From: Planctomycetota bacterium
Lineage (GTDB): Bacteria > Planctomycetota > Planctomycetia > Planctomycetales > Planctomycetaceae
DNA: 64,000 nucleotides
Assembly (NCBI GenBank): GCA_003671275.1
Contig: QWPB01000024.1
Location: forward strand, 62,001-126,000
Reading direction: 5' to 3'
Of this stretch, positions 1 through 8,432 are shown in pieces. Numbering within the stretch: position 1 is the stretch's first letter; each line of letters begins with the position of its first letter. Below the pieces are notes generated by a model. That model was not told the DNA's origin. It ran no database searches and worked only from the letters and a program-made list of their open reading frames with translations. Made by a program: the position numbers and the translations under genes.

Positions 1-1
1 T

Positions 2-874
2 GAACCGGCCAACCGGGACAACGCCAGCAACCTGAGCAAGGCGCTGGAGCGGTTCCGTCGGGAAGATCCGACCTTCCACGTGATGAGCGACCCGGAAACG
101 GGCGAAACGCTGATCGCAGGGATGGGCCAGCTGCACCTCGAAATCTACATCGAACGCATCAAGCGCGAGTACAAGTGCGATACCAAGGTGGGCCAGCCGA
201 AGGTTGCGTACAAGGAAACGCCGCAGAAGACGGTCGAGTTCAACTACAAGCACAAGAAGCAGACGGGTGGTTCGGGGCAGTACGCCCACGTGGTCGGGAA
301 GATCTTCCCGCTCCCCGAGGACAACACCAAGAACTACGAGTTCTTCAACAAGATCACGCAGGGCAAGATCCCTGGCCAGTTCATTCCGGCCATCGATTTC
401 GGCTTCCAGCGGGCCTTGGTGAAGGGACCGCTGTGCGAGTGCGAAGTGGTGCGGGTCGGTGCCGAAATCGTCGACGGTAGTTACCACGATGTCGACTCGT
501 CCGAACGTTCGTTCGAAACGTGTGCCTGGCACATCATGCGGGACAACCTGCAGTTGTCCGACATGGCTCTGCTGGAGCCGATCATGAAGCTCGAAATCGA
601 AGTGCCCGAGGAATACCAGGGAACCGTTTCCGGTCACCTGTCCTCGAAGCGCGGCGTGATCGGGCAGACCGGCACCAACATGGGTGTCGCGGTGATCAAC
701 GCCGAAGTCCCGCTGGCCAACATGTTCGACTACGCCAACGAACTGCGGTCGATGACCCAGGGCAAGGGCGGATTCAGCATGGAGTTCGCTTCGTACCAGA
801 AGGTGCCCAAGAACATCCAGGCCGAAGTCGTCGAACGCAGCCGCAAGGAAAAGGCCGAGAAGGCCAAGGGCTAA
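2..874 (+). CDS. fusA: Elongation factor G, C-terminal part
   Basis: This is the C-terminal part of translation elongation factor G, the cytoplasmic GTPase that drives translocation of tRNA and mRNA on the ribosome. The open frame runs in from the window edge (EPANRDNASNLSKALERF...), so the track start at 80 is only an internal Met. Visible hallmarks are the domain III stretch GMGQLHLEIYIERIKREY, the domain IV segment with GGSGQYAHV, and the domain V region EVPEEYQGTVSGHLSSKRG. The GTPase domain lies outside the window. The C-terminus, EKAEKAKG, is a short lysine-rich tail. A heptad repeat and then an intrinsic terminator follow. Planctomycetes often carry more than one EF-G, so it could be a paralogue rather than the main copy. 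Confidence 0.95.
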   Translation, partial: EPANRDNASNLSKALERFRREDPTFHVMSDPETGETLIAGMGQLHLEIYIERIKREYKCDTKVGQPKVAYKETPQKTVEFNYKHKKQTGGSGQYAHVVGKIFPLPEDNTKNYEFFNKITQGKIPGQFIPAIDFGFQRALVKGPLCECEVVRVGAEIVDGSYHDVDSSERSFETCAWHIMRDNLQLSDMALLEPIMKLEIEVPEEYQGTVSGHLSSKRGVIGQTGTNMGVAVINAEVPLANMFDYANELRSMTQGKGGFSMEFASYQKVPKNIQAEVVERSRKEKAEKAKG

Positions 875-881
875 GGGAGCT

Positions 882-916
882 GTCAGCGATCAGCCGTCAG
901 CGTTCAGCCAAAGCCC
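882..916. repeat. Heptad repeat element A
   Basis: Just after the fusA stop there are five consecutive 7-nt units: gtcagcg, atcagcc, gtcagcg, ttcagcc, aaagccc. The units are degenerate but keep a strict 7-nt phase with a TCAGC core. Its last bases merge into the left arm of the fusA terminator. It shares the period, but not the sequence, of the elements at 961, 22850 and 55345. Confidence 0.7.
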
Positions 917-950
917 AGGGATGCCCGCAAGGTGTGTCCCTGGGTTTTCT
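914..950 (+). terminator. Intrinsic terminator after fusA
   Basis: A perfect 8-bp stem, cccaggga/tccctggg, with a 15-nt loop is followed directly by ttttctt. It lies 40 nt after the fusA stop codon and is oriented with it. Confidence 0.8.
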
Positions 951-960
951 TATAGAAGTG

Positions 961-1035
961 GTCCTTAGTCATTGGTCCTTAGTCATTCGTGGTTTTCACC
1001 AATGACCAAGGACTAAGGACCAATGACCAAGGACT
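961..1035. repeat. Inverted heptad repeat element B
   Basis: Left arm heptads are gtcctta, gtcattg, gtcctta, gtcattc. Right arm heptads are aatgacc, aaggact, aaggacc, aatgacc, aaggact. The right arm is the reverse complement of the left apart from a few changes, giving a potential stem of about 27 bp around a short spacer. The final heptads contain the ATG used by the next ORF in the track. Confidence 0.85.
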
Positions 1036-1943
1036 TCCCCCTTATGGTCGACAATCTCCCCCTGCATTCGCTCACTCACGCTGGCATGACCATCGAAGGC
1101 TGGTCGCGCGCAGCGGTGCAGACTTACTGGCGCATCCCGGAACTCAAGATCGGGTTCGACATGGGGGGCAGCCCCTGGTCGTTCATGGGGACGCAGACCT
1201 TCTTCATTACGCATGCTCATCTGGATCATCTGGCTGCGTTGCCGGCCTTTGTCGCCCGTCGCAAGATGATGAAGATGGAGCCGCCGATCATTTATGTCCC
1301 GGAAGAGATCGTCGAGTTTGTCGACCGGATGCTGAAGTCGTGGCAGCGTCTCGATCGGGGCCGGATGCAGTGCGAATTGATTGGTGTCAAACCGGGGGAC
1401 GAGTTCGAGTTGTCTCGCGAACATCTCGTGACGGCTTTCGATACGAAGCACACTGTCCCGTCACGGGGCTATATCATCTGGGAACGACGGCGGAAGCTGA
1501 AGCCGGAGTTTGTGGGTCTCAGCGGGGATCAGATTCGCGACCTGCGGTACAGCGGGATTGATGTCAGTGGTGAGGTCCGCACCCCGCTTATCTGCTACTG
1601 TGGCGACACCGCCCCCGAGGGCCTCGACGCCGATCCGGCGATCTATCAGTCCAAGGTACTCATCACCGAGATGACCTTCTTTCGGCCCGAACACCGCCGT
1701 GACAAGATCCACAAGTTCGGCCACACACATCTGGACGATCTGGTCGAACGGGCTGACAAGTTTCAAAACGAGCTGGTCATTCTGGGCCACTTCAGCACGC
1801 GGTACAGTGATCGGCAGGCCAAATCAGCGATTGACAAACGGTTGCCTGACACGCTCCGGCCACGTGTCAAACTCTGGTGTACGGAAGGTTTGGACAAGCC
1901 TGAACGGAAGCCATCGCCGCCGGATAAGCCGAAGGGGAAGTAG
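1023..1943 (+). CDS. RNase Z-like metallo-beta-lactamase-fold hydrolase
   Basis: This is a predicted zinc-dependent hydrolase of the metallo-beta-lactamase fold, closest in appearance to the RNase Z/ElaC group (COG1234-like), cytoplasmic with no signal peptide. The metal-binding motif HAHLDH (in [13 protein letters not shown]) lies about 60 residues in. Later come CYCGDT with its conserved Asp, GHTHLDD and a final LGHFSTRY His. Length of about 300 aa fits RNase Z. True tRNA 3'-processing activity cannot be proven from sequence, and planctomycetes carry several such paralogues. The start is uncertain: the ATG at 1023 and the residues MTKDFPL are encoded by heptad element B, so the ATG at 1044 ([10 protein letters not shown]) may be the original start. 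Confidence 0.8.
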   Translation: MTKDFPLMVDNLPLHSLTHAGMTIEGWSRAAVQTYWRIPELKIGFDMGGSPWSFMGTQTFFITHAHLDHLAALPAFVARRKMMKMEPPIIYVPEEIVEFVDRMLKSWQRLDRGRMQCELIGVKPGDEFELSREHLVTAFDTKHTVPSRGYIIWERRRKLKPEFVGLSGDQIRDLRYSGIDVSGEVRTPLICYCGDTAPEGLDADPAIYQSKVLITEMTFFRPEHRRDKIHKFGHTHLDDLVERADKFQNELVILGHFSTRYSDRQAKSAIDKRLPDTLRPRVKLWCTEGLDKPERKPSPPDKPKGK

Positions 1944-2055
1944 GGCAGGAGGGATCGGGGAAGAGTGAAGCGACTCTTCACGGCAAACCACGGTCGCTGT
2001 GTTCGGCCCGACCTGCTAGATTCGAGACTCTTTCCGCCTTGTCTCTGATCGCGCC

Positions 2056-4485
2056 ATGTCGTTTCTTCATCCTGCTTTGATTGCTGGCCTGAGCCTGGCT
2101 GTTCTGCCGGTGATTCTGCATTTCCTGATGAAGCAGAAGCCGAAGCGGCTGATATTTCCCGCGCTCCGACTGATTCAGAAACAGCAGAAACAGAACACGC
2201 GCCGATTTCGGTTACGGCATTTCTGGTTGCTCTTTTTGCGAATGCTGGCCCTTGCATTGCTGGCGTTATGCCTGGCTCGACCATCTCTGCCACCCGCCAA
2301 CTACGCGTTCAGTGGCTGGGAGTGGGGAACATTGGGGCTCGTCGTCGGTGGGGGGCTGACCGCTTACTTCAGCCTGCTCCACCGCTGGAAAAATCAAGGC
2401 ATGGGAAGGGCCCAACTGCTCGAGCGCCGGACCAGCGCTCGACTCTGGACCACCATGGGGGTGCTGGCCTTACTGGCACTGACCGTGGGGTGGCCCTATC
2501 AGCGGAGGGTCTGGGGCGAGATCAAAGATCCGGCCCCTGTTGCCAATCTTCATTTGCCGGTGGCTGCTATTTGGCTGTTCGACACCAGTCAGAGCATGTC
2601 CTATACGCAGGAAGGCAAGACCCGCCTGGATGCCGCGCGGACGCTGGCGCTCAATCACCTGGGGGACATGCCCAGCGGCAGTCGACTGGCTGTGGCTGAC
2701 AGCTCCGCCGACAATCCGATCATCTTTCAGTCCACACTGAGTACCGCCCAGACCCGAGTCGAATCGCTGGAGCCACACTCAGTCTCATTGACCCTCAATG
2801 ACCGGCTGCGAGCCGCACTGCAGGCCCAGCTTGACGACCGCAATCGCACGCTGACCGAAAGCGGTGCCAGTGCCGAAGAAGCCCATCGTGATCGCTTCAT
2901 CCGACGGGTCTACATCTTCACCGACCTGGCCCGCAGTGCCTGGGGCGCGGGTGTATCTCAGGCACTCCGCAATGACCTGGACAAGCTGAAAGAGGTTGAT
3001 GTCTATCTGATTGATGTGGGCGAACTGCAGGCCCAGAACGTGGCCGTTACGCAGGTGGGGATCTCCCGCCAGCGGATTTCCCGCGGCGGCAGCCTCGACG
3101 TGCAAGCCACCATCAGCAGCGTCGGGGTCTCGGAAGAAGTCACCGTGAAACTTCAGCTGGCCGATGCCCGGGGCCAACTGATTTCACGTGGCGACCTGCG
3201 GGTTAAACTGGATGGATCACCCGTTCAGGTCGAGTTTCCCCGGTTGAAAGGGCTGACTGGCCCCGTAGTGCATGGTCTGGTGCAGGTCGATCGGGGGGAT
3301 CCTTTGATGATCGACAATACCCGGTACTTCACCACGATCGCCGGGCCACCGACGCGCGTTCTGATCGTGACGCCCGAATCGCTGCGAGCCAGCCAGATCC
3401 GGTTTGCTCTGGCGCCGTTTCTCGAAGGCGATGGTGAAGTCAATGTCTTCGCTCCCGAAATCATCACACCGCATCGGCTCACCGAAGATCTGATTCGCCA
3501 GTCGGAGATCATCTGGCTGCAGGATCTCCCTCAACTGTCAGATCTGCTATGGACCGCACTGGCGAAACATGTGGAGCAGGGACACGGACTGATCGTCACG
3601 CTGGGGGACGATCGGATCGATCCGGTCGCCTACAACCGGACTGCGGCTCAAGTCTGCCTGCCCGCGTCGCTCGATGTGTGGAAGCCCAAGTCCGTGTTCC
3701 ACCTGTTATTCCCGAATCGTGTTCACCCTTTGTTCGGAGAGTACCGCGAGCAGGATCAGAACTGGGCGGTCCTGGAAAGCGATATCCGCATTGCCCGCTT
3801 CTGGAAGGTGGTTCCCGCCGGTGGAGCGACCGTCATTGTGAACTACGATGACAAGGACCGTTCGCCCGCAGTACTCGAACGCCCCTTTGGCAAGGGACGC
3901 GTGCTGATGTTTACCTCGGGCACACATTTGCCGGACAACCCGTCACAGCGCTGGAACAATTTCCCGACACCGCTGGTCGGCTCCTGGATGTGGATCGCCT
4001 TCGTGCAGCAACTGGCCGATTATGGCTCGGGCGGCGGTGTGGAACTGTTCAACCATCAGGCTGGTGAAGAGGTCACGATCACGCTGCCAGCCAGCCCAGC
4101 CGAGCGTCAGGTCTGGTTGCAGGAACCTGGACTGCTCAAGAGCCCTCGAACCATTCCGCCCGATGGGACCACACTGACGGCGACTCGTACGGACGCTGTC
4201 GGCCATTACACCGTGCAGGAAGGGATTGACCAGCTGCGACCGGTGACGGGCTTCAGTGCGAATTTGCCACCCGCCGAGTCCGATCTGACGCGGTCCACTC
4301 CGGAGCAGCTCAATGAAATGCTGGGCGCGGACCGTTATCAACTGGCGCGGTCGATTGATGAATTGAAAGCCAATATCCGATCATCCGACCTGGGGCAGGA
4401 AGTCTTTCCGATCCTGCTGGTTGTCCTGATGGTGGTCTTTGGTGGCGAGCACCTGGTTGCGAATCGATTTTACGAAGAGACGTAG
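2056..4485 (+). CDS. BatA-type membrane protein with von Willebrand factor A region
   Basis: This is a large inner-membrane protein of the BatA/aerotolerance-regulator type, common in planctomycetes. The N-terminus (SFLHPALIAGLSLAVLPVILHFL...PKRLIFPALRLI) is the typical BatA N-terminal domain with a first transmembrane helix, then a second helix around WLLFLRMLALALLALCLARP. Two more hydrophobic segments precede a VWA-like domain with the MIDAS motif DTSQS, followed by a long periplasmic-like region and a last C-terminal helix (PILLVVLMVVFGGEHLV). Such proteins often sit with MoxR ATPases and DUF58 proteins, none of which are seen here, so the partner genes are elsewhere or absent. The role is probably envelope maintenance or stress; the substrate is unknown. 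Confidence 0.8.
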   Translation: MSFLHPALIAGLSLAVLPVILHFLMKQKPKRLIFPALRLIQKQQKQNTRRFRLRHFWLLFLRMLALALLALCLARPSLPPANYAFSGWEWGTLGLVVGGGLTAYFSLLHRWKNQGMGRAQLLERRTSARLWTTMGVLALLALTVGWPYQRRVWGEIKDPAPVANLHLPVAAIWLFDTSQSMSYTQEGKTRLDAARTLALNHLGDMPSGSRLAVADSSADNPIIFQSTLSTAQTRVESLEPHSVSLTLNDRLRAALQAQLDDRNRTLTESGASAEEAHRDRFIRRVYIFTDLARSAWGAGVSQALRNDLDKLKEVDVYLIDVGELQAQNVAVTQVGISRQRISRGGSLDVQATISSVGVSEEVTVKLQLADARGQLISRGDLRVKLDGSPVQVEFPRLKGLTGPVVHGLVQVDRGDPLMIDNTRYFTTIAGPPTRVLIVTPESLRASQIRFALAPFLEGDGEVNVFAPEIITPHRLTEDLIRQSEIIWLQDLPQLSDLLWTALAKHVEQGHGLIVTLGDDRIDPVAYNRTAAQVCLPASLDVWKPKSVFHLLFPNRVHPLFGEYREQDQNWAVLESDIRIARFWKVVPAGGATVIVNYDDKDRSPAVLERPFGKGRVLMFTSGTHLPDNPSQRWNNFPTPLVGSWMWIAFVQQLADYGSGGGVELFNHQAGEEVTITLPASPAERQVWLQEPGLLKSPRTIPPDGTTLTATRTDAVGHYTVQEGIDQLRPVTGFSANLPPAESDLTRSTPEQLNEMLGADRYQLARSIDELKANIRSSDLGQEVFPILLVVLMVVFGGEHLVANRFYEET

Positions 4486-4495
4486 CTCGGGTGAA

Positions 4496-4633
4496 TCAAG
4501 ACTTGCTGCCGAATCGTGCGAAGTACCATGCCAAAATCACAATCGCCAAGGCGAACGCGGTGAAATCGCCAGTGGTGCTATTCGCCCAGCCTTGAGAAAT
4601 GACCGGCACAATTCGGTCGAGAAACTTGTCCAT
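4496..4633 (-). CDS. Small single-span membrane protein (45 aa), not in ORF track
   Basis: A 45-codon ORF reads MDKFLDRIVPVISQGWANST, then TGDFTAFALAIVILAWYFAR, then FGSKS. The segment FTAFALAIVILAWYF is a clear transmembrane helix, followed by positive residues. A Shine-Dalgarno-like GGAG lies 7 nt before the ATG. It is convergent with the BatA/VWA gene and ends 10 nt beyond that gene's stop. Good RBS placement and a sensible membrane topology support it, but no family is recognised and no homologue could be checked. Confidence 0.5.
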   Translation of the reverse strand: MDKFLDRIVPVISQGWANSTTGDFTAFALAIVILAWYFARFGSKS

Positions 4634-4691
4634 GCTCACTCCGCAGTCGGGGGATGTTCCCCAAGACTAGTTCGCCCGGCCACATGTGCGT

Positions 4692-4731
4692 AAAAATCAA
4701 CACGCCGGCTGTCGAATCACGACAGCCGGCG
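4692..4731 (-). terminator. Intrinsic terminator after the ThuA gene
   Basis: A perfect 12-bp stem, cgccggctgtcg/cgacagccggcg, has a 5-nt loop at 4703-4731. Read on the minus strand it is followed by tgttgattttta, a moderate T-rich run. It lies about 30 nt past the stop of the minus-strand ThuA-domain gene. Confidence 0.65.
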
Positions 4732-4762
4732 ATGGGTGGTAGGGATTGTAGGGGACTCGAAG

Positions 4763-5686
4763 CTACTTCCCCTTGGGGTCCAGGTTGGCATCCAGATCGC
4801 TGTCACTTACGTGGGATTCGATTCCGTGGGCCGGCACCTCTGCTTTCGCCAGCCAGACGATGCCATTCAGTACCACCTTACGGAAGTTCTCATTTCCCCA
4901 GTTGTCGTGGAAGTGGCCGCCGGTGAAGCCCAGACCTCGTCCGCCATCCTTCCGTTCGACCGTCCACATCATCGCCTCTGAGCGGCCAGCGTTCGCCTGG
5001 ATATGTGTGTACGGCCCCTTGGGGTAGACGTACGGACCATTACGCACAGCCTCACTGGGTGTTGCCACCAGAATCGGCTGGAACTTGACGTCCCCCGCCA
5101 TGGCTGCGGCGTTCCCCGGTAGATCCTCGACAAACCGCATGTTGAAATACCACTCATCCTTAATCTGAAACGGCTTCACGCCACGCGTAATCGGATGATC
5201 CGGGAAGTCAGAAAACTGTGGTTCCCAGATTGGATTGCACGAGAACATATTCTCGTAGTACCCCCCAATCCATTTTCTGAACTCGCCTCCCGCCTGATCA
5301 GCGACGACTTCGACGCCGTAATGCATACAGCCGATGCCAACACCGTTTCGGGTCCACTCCTCAGCCAGTTTAAGCCGTCGACCGTTCTCCAATACCAGTT
5401 CGTGCCGCCCACCGCCGTCCATGTAGAAGACGATTGCCGCTGCCCCGTCAAACACCGACTCGTCCTGTGGCCAGCCGTTTAATACCACCTCCACCTTCAC
5501 CAGTGGAGAGTCCTTCAAGCAGCGGGCGAGCAACTGGCTTCCGGCGTTGAACTCGTGCATCCGCTTGGGGTGAGAAGGCTTCCCGGCGACGATGACGACC
5601 TTTTTGAGGTCCTCGGCGGCCCAGACCGCTGAGCCGCACCAGAGTGCCGCCAGCGAGACGATCAGAGTTCGGAATACGACATGCAT
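4763..5686 (-). CDS. Exported ThuA-like domain protein
   Basis: This exported protein belongs to the ThuA-like (trehalose-utilisation-like) family, which has a class I glutamine-amidotransferase-like fold and is abundant in planctomycetes. The start at 5686 (MHVVFRTLIVSLAALWCGSAVWA) is preferred because TGAGG lies about 7 nt upstream and it gives a clean signal peptide. Typical features are VVIVAGKPSHPKRMHEF, the central AIVFYMDGGGRHEL and GVGIGCMHYGVEV, and a C-terminal RGLGFTGGHFHDNW. Family members are thought to act on sugars or their derivatives in the periplasm, but reactions are poorly known. It is monocistronic, between the terminator at 4692 and holB. Confidence 0.85.
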   Translation of the reverse strand: MHVVFRTLIVSLAALWCGSAVWAAEDLKKVVIVAGKPSHPKRMHEFNAGSQLLARCLKDSPLVKVEVVLNGWPQDESVFDGAAAIVFYMDGGGRHELVLENGRRLKLAEEWTRNGVGIGCMHYGVEVVADQAGGEFRKWIGGYYENMFSCNPIWEPQFSDFPDHPITRGVKPFQIKDEWYFNMRFVEDLPGNAAAMAGDVKFQPILVATPSEAVRNGPYVYPKGPYTHIQANAGRSEAMMWTVERKDGGRGLGFTGGHFHDNWGNENFRKVVLNGIVWLAKAEVPAHGIESHVSDSDLDANLDPKGK

Positions 5687-5776
5687 GGATGACCTCATTC
5701 AGGGGGCGGCAATGGAATTCGCGAACCCGGATTCTGCTCACTAGCTTCGCCCGGGAGCAAGTCTGCCTGTTCAGAG

Positions 5777-6877
5777 TCAGACCGTCAACAACGCACCACG
5801 CCCAATCCGACCTAGGTCATGGCAGAGGGCCTCCAGACAGAGTGGAATCGGCATCGACGCACTCAGATTCATTTCCGCCGTCAGACATCGTTCCAGCATC
5901 AGCCCCCAGCGGTCATCGCAGATCAGGTCTCCTGCTGCGTTCTGGCGAACCGGGGTGATGAGTGCCGTCTCCGCCGTCGACCCCCCTGTATCGACTCCGA
6001 GCAATTGGCGGTAAAAGTCCACCATGAAGCGGACTAGCCACAGTGCGGAACGCCGCTGTGAAGCGGGATCACCGCCCAGTTCTTCCATCGTGGCCAACAA
6101 CAATGCGGCAGTTGCCTGTGAGTCGAGATCTTTCGCAGCCAGTTCCCGACAGACGCGCTCCCGCACCGACCGCCAGTCCCCGGACTGCAACTGGGATGCT
6201 GTTGCCAGGCTACCGTCGCTGAGGCTGGCTAGTAGTTGGGCTGCATCGCGATCCGGGGCAATCCCTTCCTGGAGGATCAGGTCAGTCAGGTCATTTGATG
6301 GCAATGGCGAGAACAGCACCTGATGACATCGGGAGCGAATCGTGGTCAATATCGACTCAGTCTCAGGGACGATTAGAAACATGACCGACCCGGAAGGCGG
6401 CTCCTCCAGTGTTTTGAGGAGGGCGTTGGCCCCCGCGTCGTTCATTGTTTCTGCATCGTCAATGATCGCCACCCGCCGCATGGCCGACATGGGTCGCAGT
6501 GCCAGATCATGGCACAGACCTTCTCTCCCGCGCCGGTCCGGGGCTCCGATCAGCAGATCAATCGGCAACTCGGCCCGCCCCTCCGGCTTGTTGACCAGCA
6601 TCAGGTCCGGATGCGAGTGGGCCAGGACTTGCTTGCAGGCGGGACATTCTCCGCAGGCTTGCAGGTCCTCCGGCGGATGTCGGGTACAAAACAGGCACTG
6701 GGTCACTCGTAAAGCAAACGTCCGCTTCCCAATTCCCGGCGGTCCCACCAGCAGAAAGGCGTGCGCCAGCCGGCCTCGACGAATGGCACGCCGAAACATT
6801 TCTACCTGACGGTGATGACCACGCAGGGATTCCCAGACCACAGAGACCTCAACGGGACAGACACAAACGCCGAACAT
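5777..6877 (-). CDS. holB: DNA polymerase III subunit delta'
   Basis: This is the delta-prime subunit of the clamp-loader complex that loads the beta sliding clamp during replication (cytoplasmic). It has a Walker A motif, GPPGIGKRT, a four-cysteine zinc module (CLFCTRHPPEDLQACGECPAC), the clamp-loader stretch VAIIDDAETMNDAGANALLKTLEEPP, and the SRC motif in TIRSRCHQVLFSPL. Length of about 366 aa is normal. The first residues, MFGVCVCPVEVS, are not conserved-looking, and a start closer to VWESLRGHHRQ is possible. Delta-prime proteins usually lack ATPase activity, though here the P-loop looks intact, so it could also be annotated as a DnaX-like clamp-loader subunit. I favour holB because of length and the lack of a tau-type C-terminus. 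Confidence 0.88.
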   Translation of the reverse strand: MFGVCVCPVEVSVVWESLRGHHRQVEMFRRAIRRGRLAHAFLLVGPPGIGKRTFALRVTQCLFCTRHPPEDLQACGECPACKQVLAHSHPDLMLVNKPEGRAELPIDLLIGAPDRRGREGLCHDLALRPMSAMRRVAIIDDAETMNDAGANALLKTLEEPPSGSVMFLIVPETESILTTIRSRCHQVLFSPLPSNDLTDLILQEGIAPDRDAAQLLASLSDGSLATASQLQSGDWRSVRERVCRELAAKDLDSQATAALLLATMEELGGDPASQRRSALWLVRFMVDFYRQLLGVDTGGSTAETALITPVRQNAAGDLICDDRWGLMLERCLTAEMNLSASMPIPLCLEALCHDLGRIGRGALLTV

Positions 6878-6953
6878 CGCTCCGGGGACACTCGAAACAT
6901 ACTGTCCCCCGGCTTATGAAACAATTGCGGCAAGCAGATTGGGATGTCGCCGT

Positions 6954-7008
6954 AAAAAACACCCGCAGGATGGTCACCACTGGAAACGCCAGTGATTGAC
7001 ATCCTGCG
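6954..7008 (-). terminator. Strong intrinsic terminator closing the 7-10 kb cluster
   Basis: A long imperfect hairpin (cgcaggatg...catcctgcg, with ccactgg/ccagtg near the loop, 6964-7008) is followed on the minus strand by gggtgttttttacgg. It lies about 150 nt after the 229-aa gene and before holB, so it separates the two units. I see no gene in the 282-nt gap between holB and the 229-aa gene. Confidence 0.75.
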
Positions 7009-7159
7009 ATCAGCACCCATTGCAAATCGAGATTTCGAGTTCGAGGAAGCGCTGGAGTTTGCTCGTGTCTGGTATCAACCAACGGAAAGTGTTTGGCCGC
7101 AGGATTTCACAACCCGGAGGTGAACCGACGAGGCTGCCTTCGTCCTCCCGGATGCCGCA

Positions 7160-7849
7160 CTAGACCTTAGAGCCGGGAGCTGCGGTATTCACCCGTTCCG
7201 TTTTGCGATTCGGGCTGTCGTCGGCTCCCAGGGGTTCTTCCGAGGGCAAGACTTGGGCGACGTCCACGCGATTCTCGTCCCCGCCAAAGGCCGTCAGATA
7301 GCCAAGGATCTCCTGGTAATGGCCATAGACCCGCATCGAGTCGAAGCGGGTGACGAACCGCGTGCGGTCGCGGCTGTTGAGGCGAGTCCAAGCCACGATG
7401 GCCTTGTCGATGGCCCCCGTGAGGACCAGGGCGTGAGTGCTCTTGAGTTTCAGCTGAGACTGCAGCGGGATGTCCGCATCGCTGCCATCGAGGGCGAACG
7501 GTAACGACAGCAGTCCGCCCGACTGGTTCTGGACATCGTCCCCGCCAAAGGGACGATCTCCGATGTCGAGTGTGGCCTTGGCGTCGATGGCCTTCTCGAT
7601 CTTGTCGCCCAGGGGCGCGTTGTCCGGGTTGTGCGTCACTCGCCGCCGCCAGCGATCACAGTAGACGAGCAACTTCACCAGATGATCGCGTGTCGGATTG
7701 TCGAATCCGCCGCGATCCGAGAGTTCGTCGTTCGCCAGCAGTTCTGCTCGCAATGTGAAGAGCGGCGAAAGAGCGGCGGCGATATGCAGGTTTCGCAGCG
7801 TGACAATCGCACGACGAAACTGTTCTTGACCAGGGTCACCGATGGGCAT
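7160..7849 (-). CDS. Hypothetical protein (229 aa)
   Basis: I do not recognise this protein. It is 229 aa, soluble-looking, without a signal peptide or transmembrane segment. The N-terminal half is largely helical in character (FRRAIVTLRNLHIAAALSPLFTLRAELLAN...HLVKLLVYCDRWRRR). The middle has GALVLTGAIDKAIVAW-like helical sequence, and the C-terminus (RKTERVNTAAPGSKV) looks disordered. It is the last gene of a minus-strand cluster with a membrane protein, a protease-thioredoxin fusion and a papain-like protein, and is followed by a strong terminator, so it is probably co-transcribed with them. The start is not well fixed; no clear Shine-Dalgarno precedes the ATG. Confidence 0.6.
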   Translation of the reverse strand: MPIGDPGQEQFRRAIVTLRNLHIAAALSPLFTLRAELLANDELSDRGGFDNPTRDHLVKLLVYCDRWRRRVTHNPDNAPLGDKIEKAIDAKATLDIGDRPFGGDDVQNQSGGLLSLPFALDGSDADIPLQSQLKLKSTHALVLTGAIDKAIVAWTRLNSRDRTRFVTRFDSMRVYGHYQEILGYLTAFGGDENRVDVAQVLPSEEPLGADDSPNRKTERVNTAAPGSKV

Positions 7850-7950
7850 GGGAAGGACTCATGGAGGATGAAGGGGGATTGGTCACTTAGTCTTTGGTTC
7901 AAATGTCAGTCGGGGTGAACTGAAGTTCGAATCCGCATCGACTCTGAGGA

Positions 7951-8418
7951 CTAGACCTTGGTCGTCAGAGGTGCGGCCTCGTCAACGCGCGAGTCGATGG
8001 CCGTCCGCACGCGATGGATCACTTGCCGCGTGCGGGAGTCGGGATCGTCTTTCAATTTGTCGAGTTCGTCGTCGAGGAACATGCCGCGGAGCGTATCAAG
8101 TGTTGCCACACGTCCCTCGGATTGGCGGAGTTCAAGTAGCTGATCTGCTTCATCCAGGTGGCGGGGAAACGGGGCGGTGGCCATCGAGGCCGCGCCTCCT
8201 GTCTGGAAATTGGTTCGCCCCCAGCGGCGTTTCACGATTTTCCAGATCAGCATCAGTCCCCAGCCGCCGACTCCTCCGCTCAATGCGGTGCCACCGATGA
8301 TTCCCAGGGAGGACAACACGGTCATCCACGTGGGAAGGCTCTCCACGATCCGTTCCACCCCAGTGGGCGAAGGCACGATGACACGTGGTACCCTTGTGGG
8401 CGGGCGGGGTGGTGTCAC
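7951..8418 (-). CDS. Hypothetical single-span membrane protein (155 aa)
   Basis: This protein of unknown family has a proline-rich N-terminus (MTPPRPPTRVPRVIVPSP). One glycine-rich hydrophobic segment (VLSSLGIIGGTALSGGVGGWGLMLIWKIV) ends in a basic KRRWGR motif, which predicts a single membrane span with a cytoplasmic C-terminus. A charged helical tail (LDDELDKLKDDPDSRTRQVIHRV) follows. It starts 15 nt after the stop of the protease-thioredoxin gene, so it is probably in the same operon. Its size and one-span layout would fit a small holin-like or scaffold protein, but nothing in the sequence establishes that. Confidence 0.55.
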   Translation of the reverse strand: MTPPRPPTRVPRVIVPSPTGVERIVESLPTWMTVLSSLGIIGGTALSGGVGGWGLMLIWKIVKRRWGRTNFQTGGAASMATAPFPRHLDEADQLLELRQSEGRVATLDTLRGMFLDDELDKLKDDPDSRTRQVIHRVRTAIDSRVDEAAPLTTKV

Positions 8419-8432
8419 TGGCTGTGGGGCGG

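Noticed and set aside
882-1035. CRISPR array or IS end for the repeats near fusA
   Set aside because: No direct repeats with unique spacers, no transposase, period is only 7 nt.
1960-1985. gaagagt/actcttc hairpin after the RNase Z-like gene as terminator
   Set aside because: No T-run follows and the stem is short.
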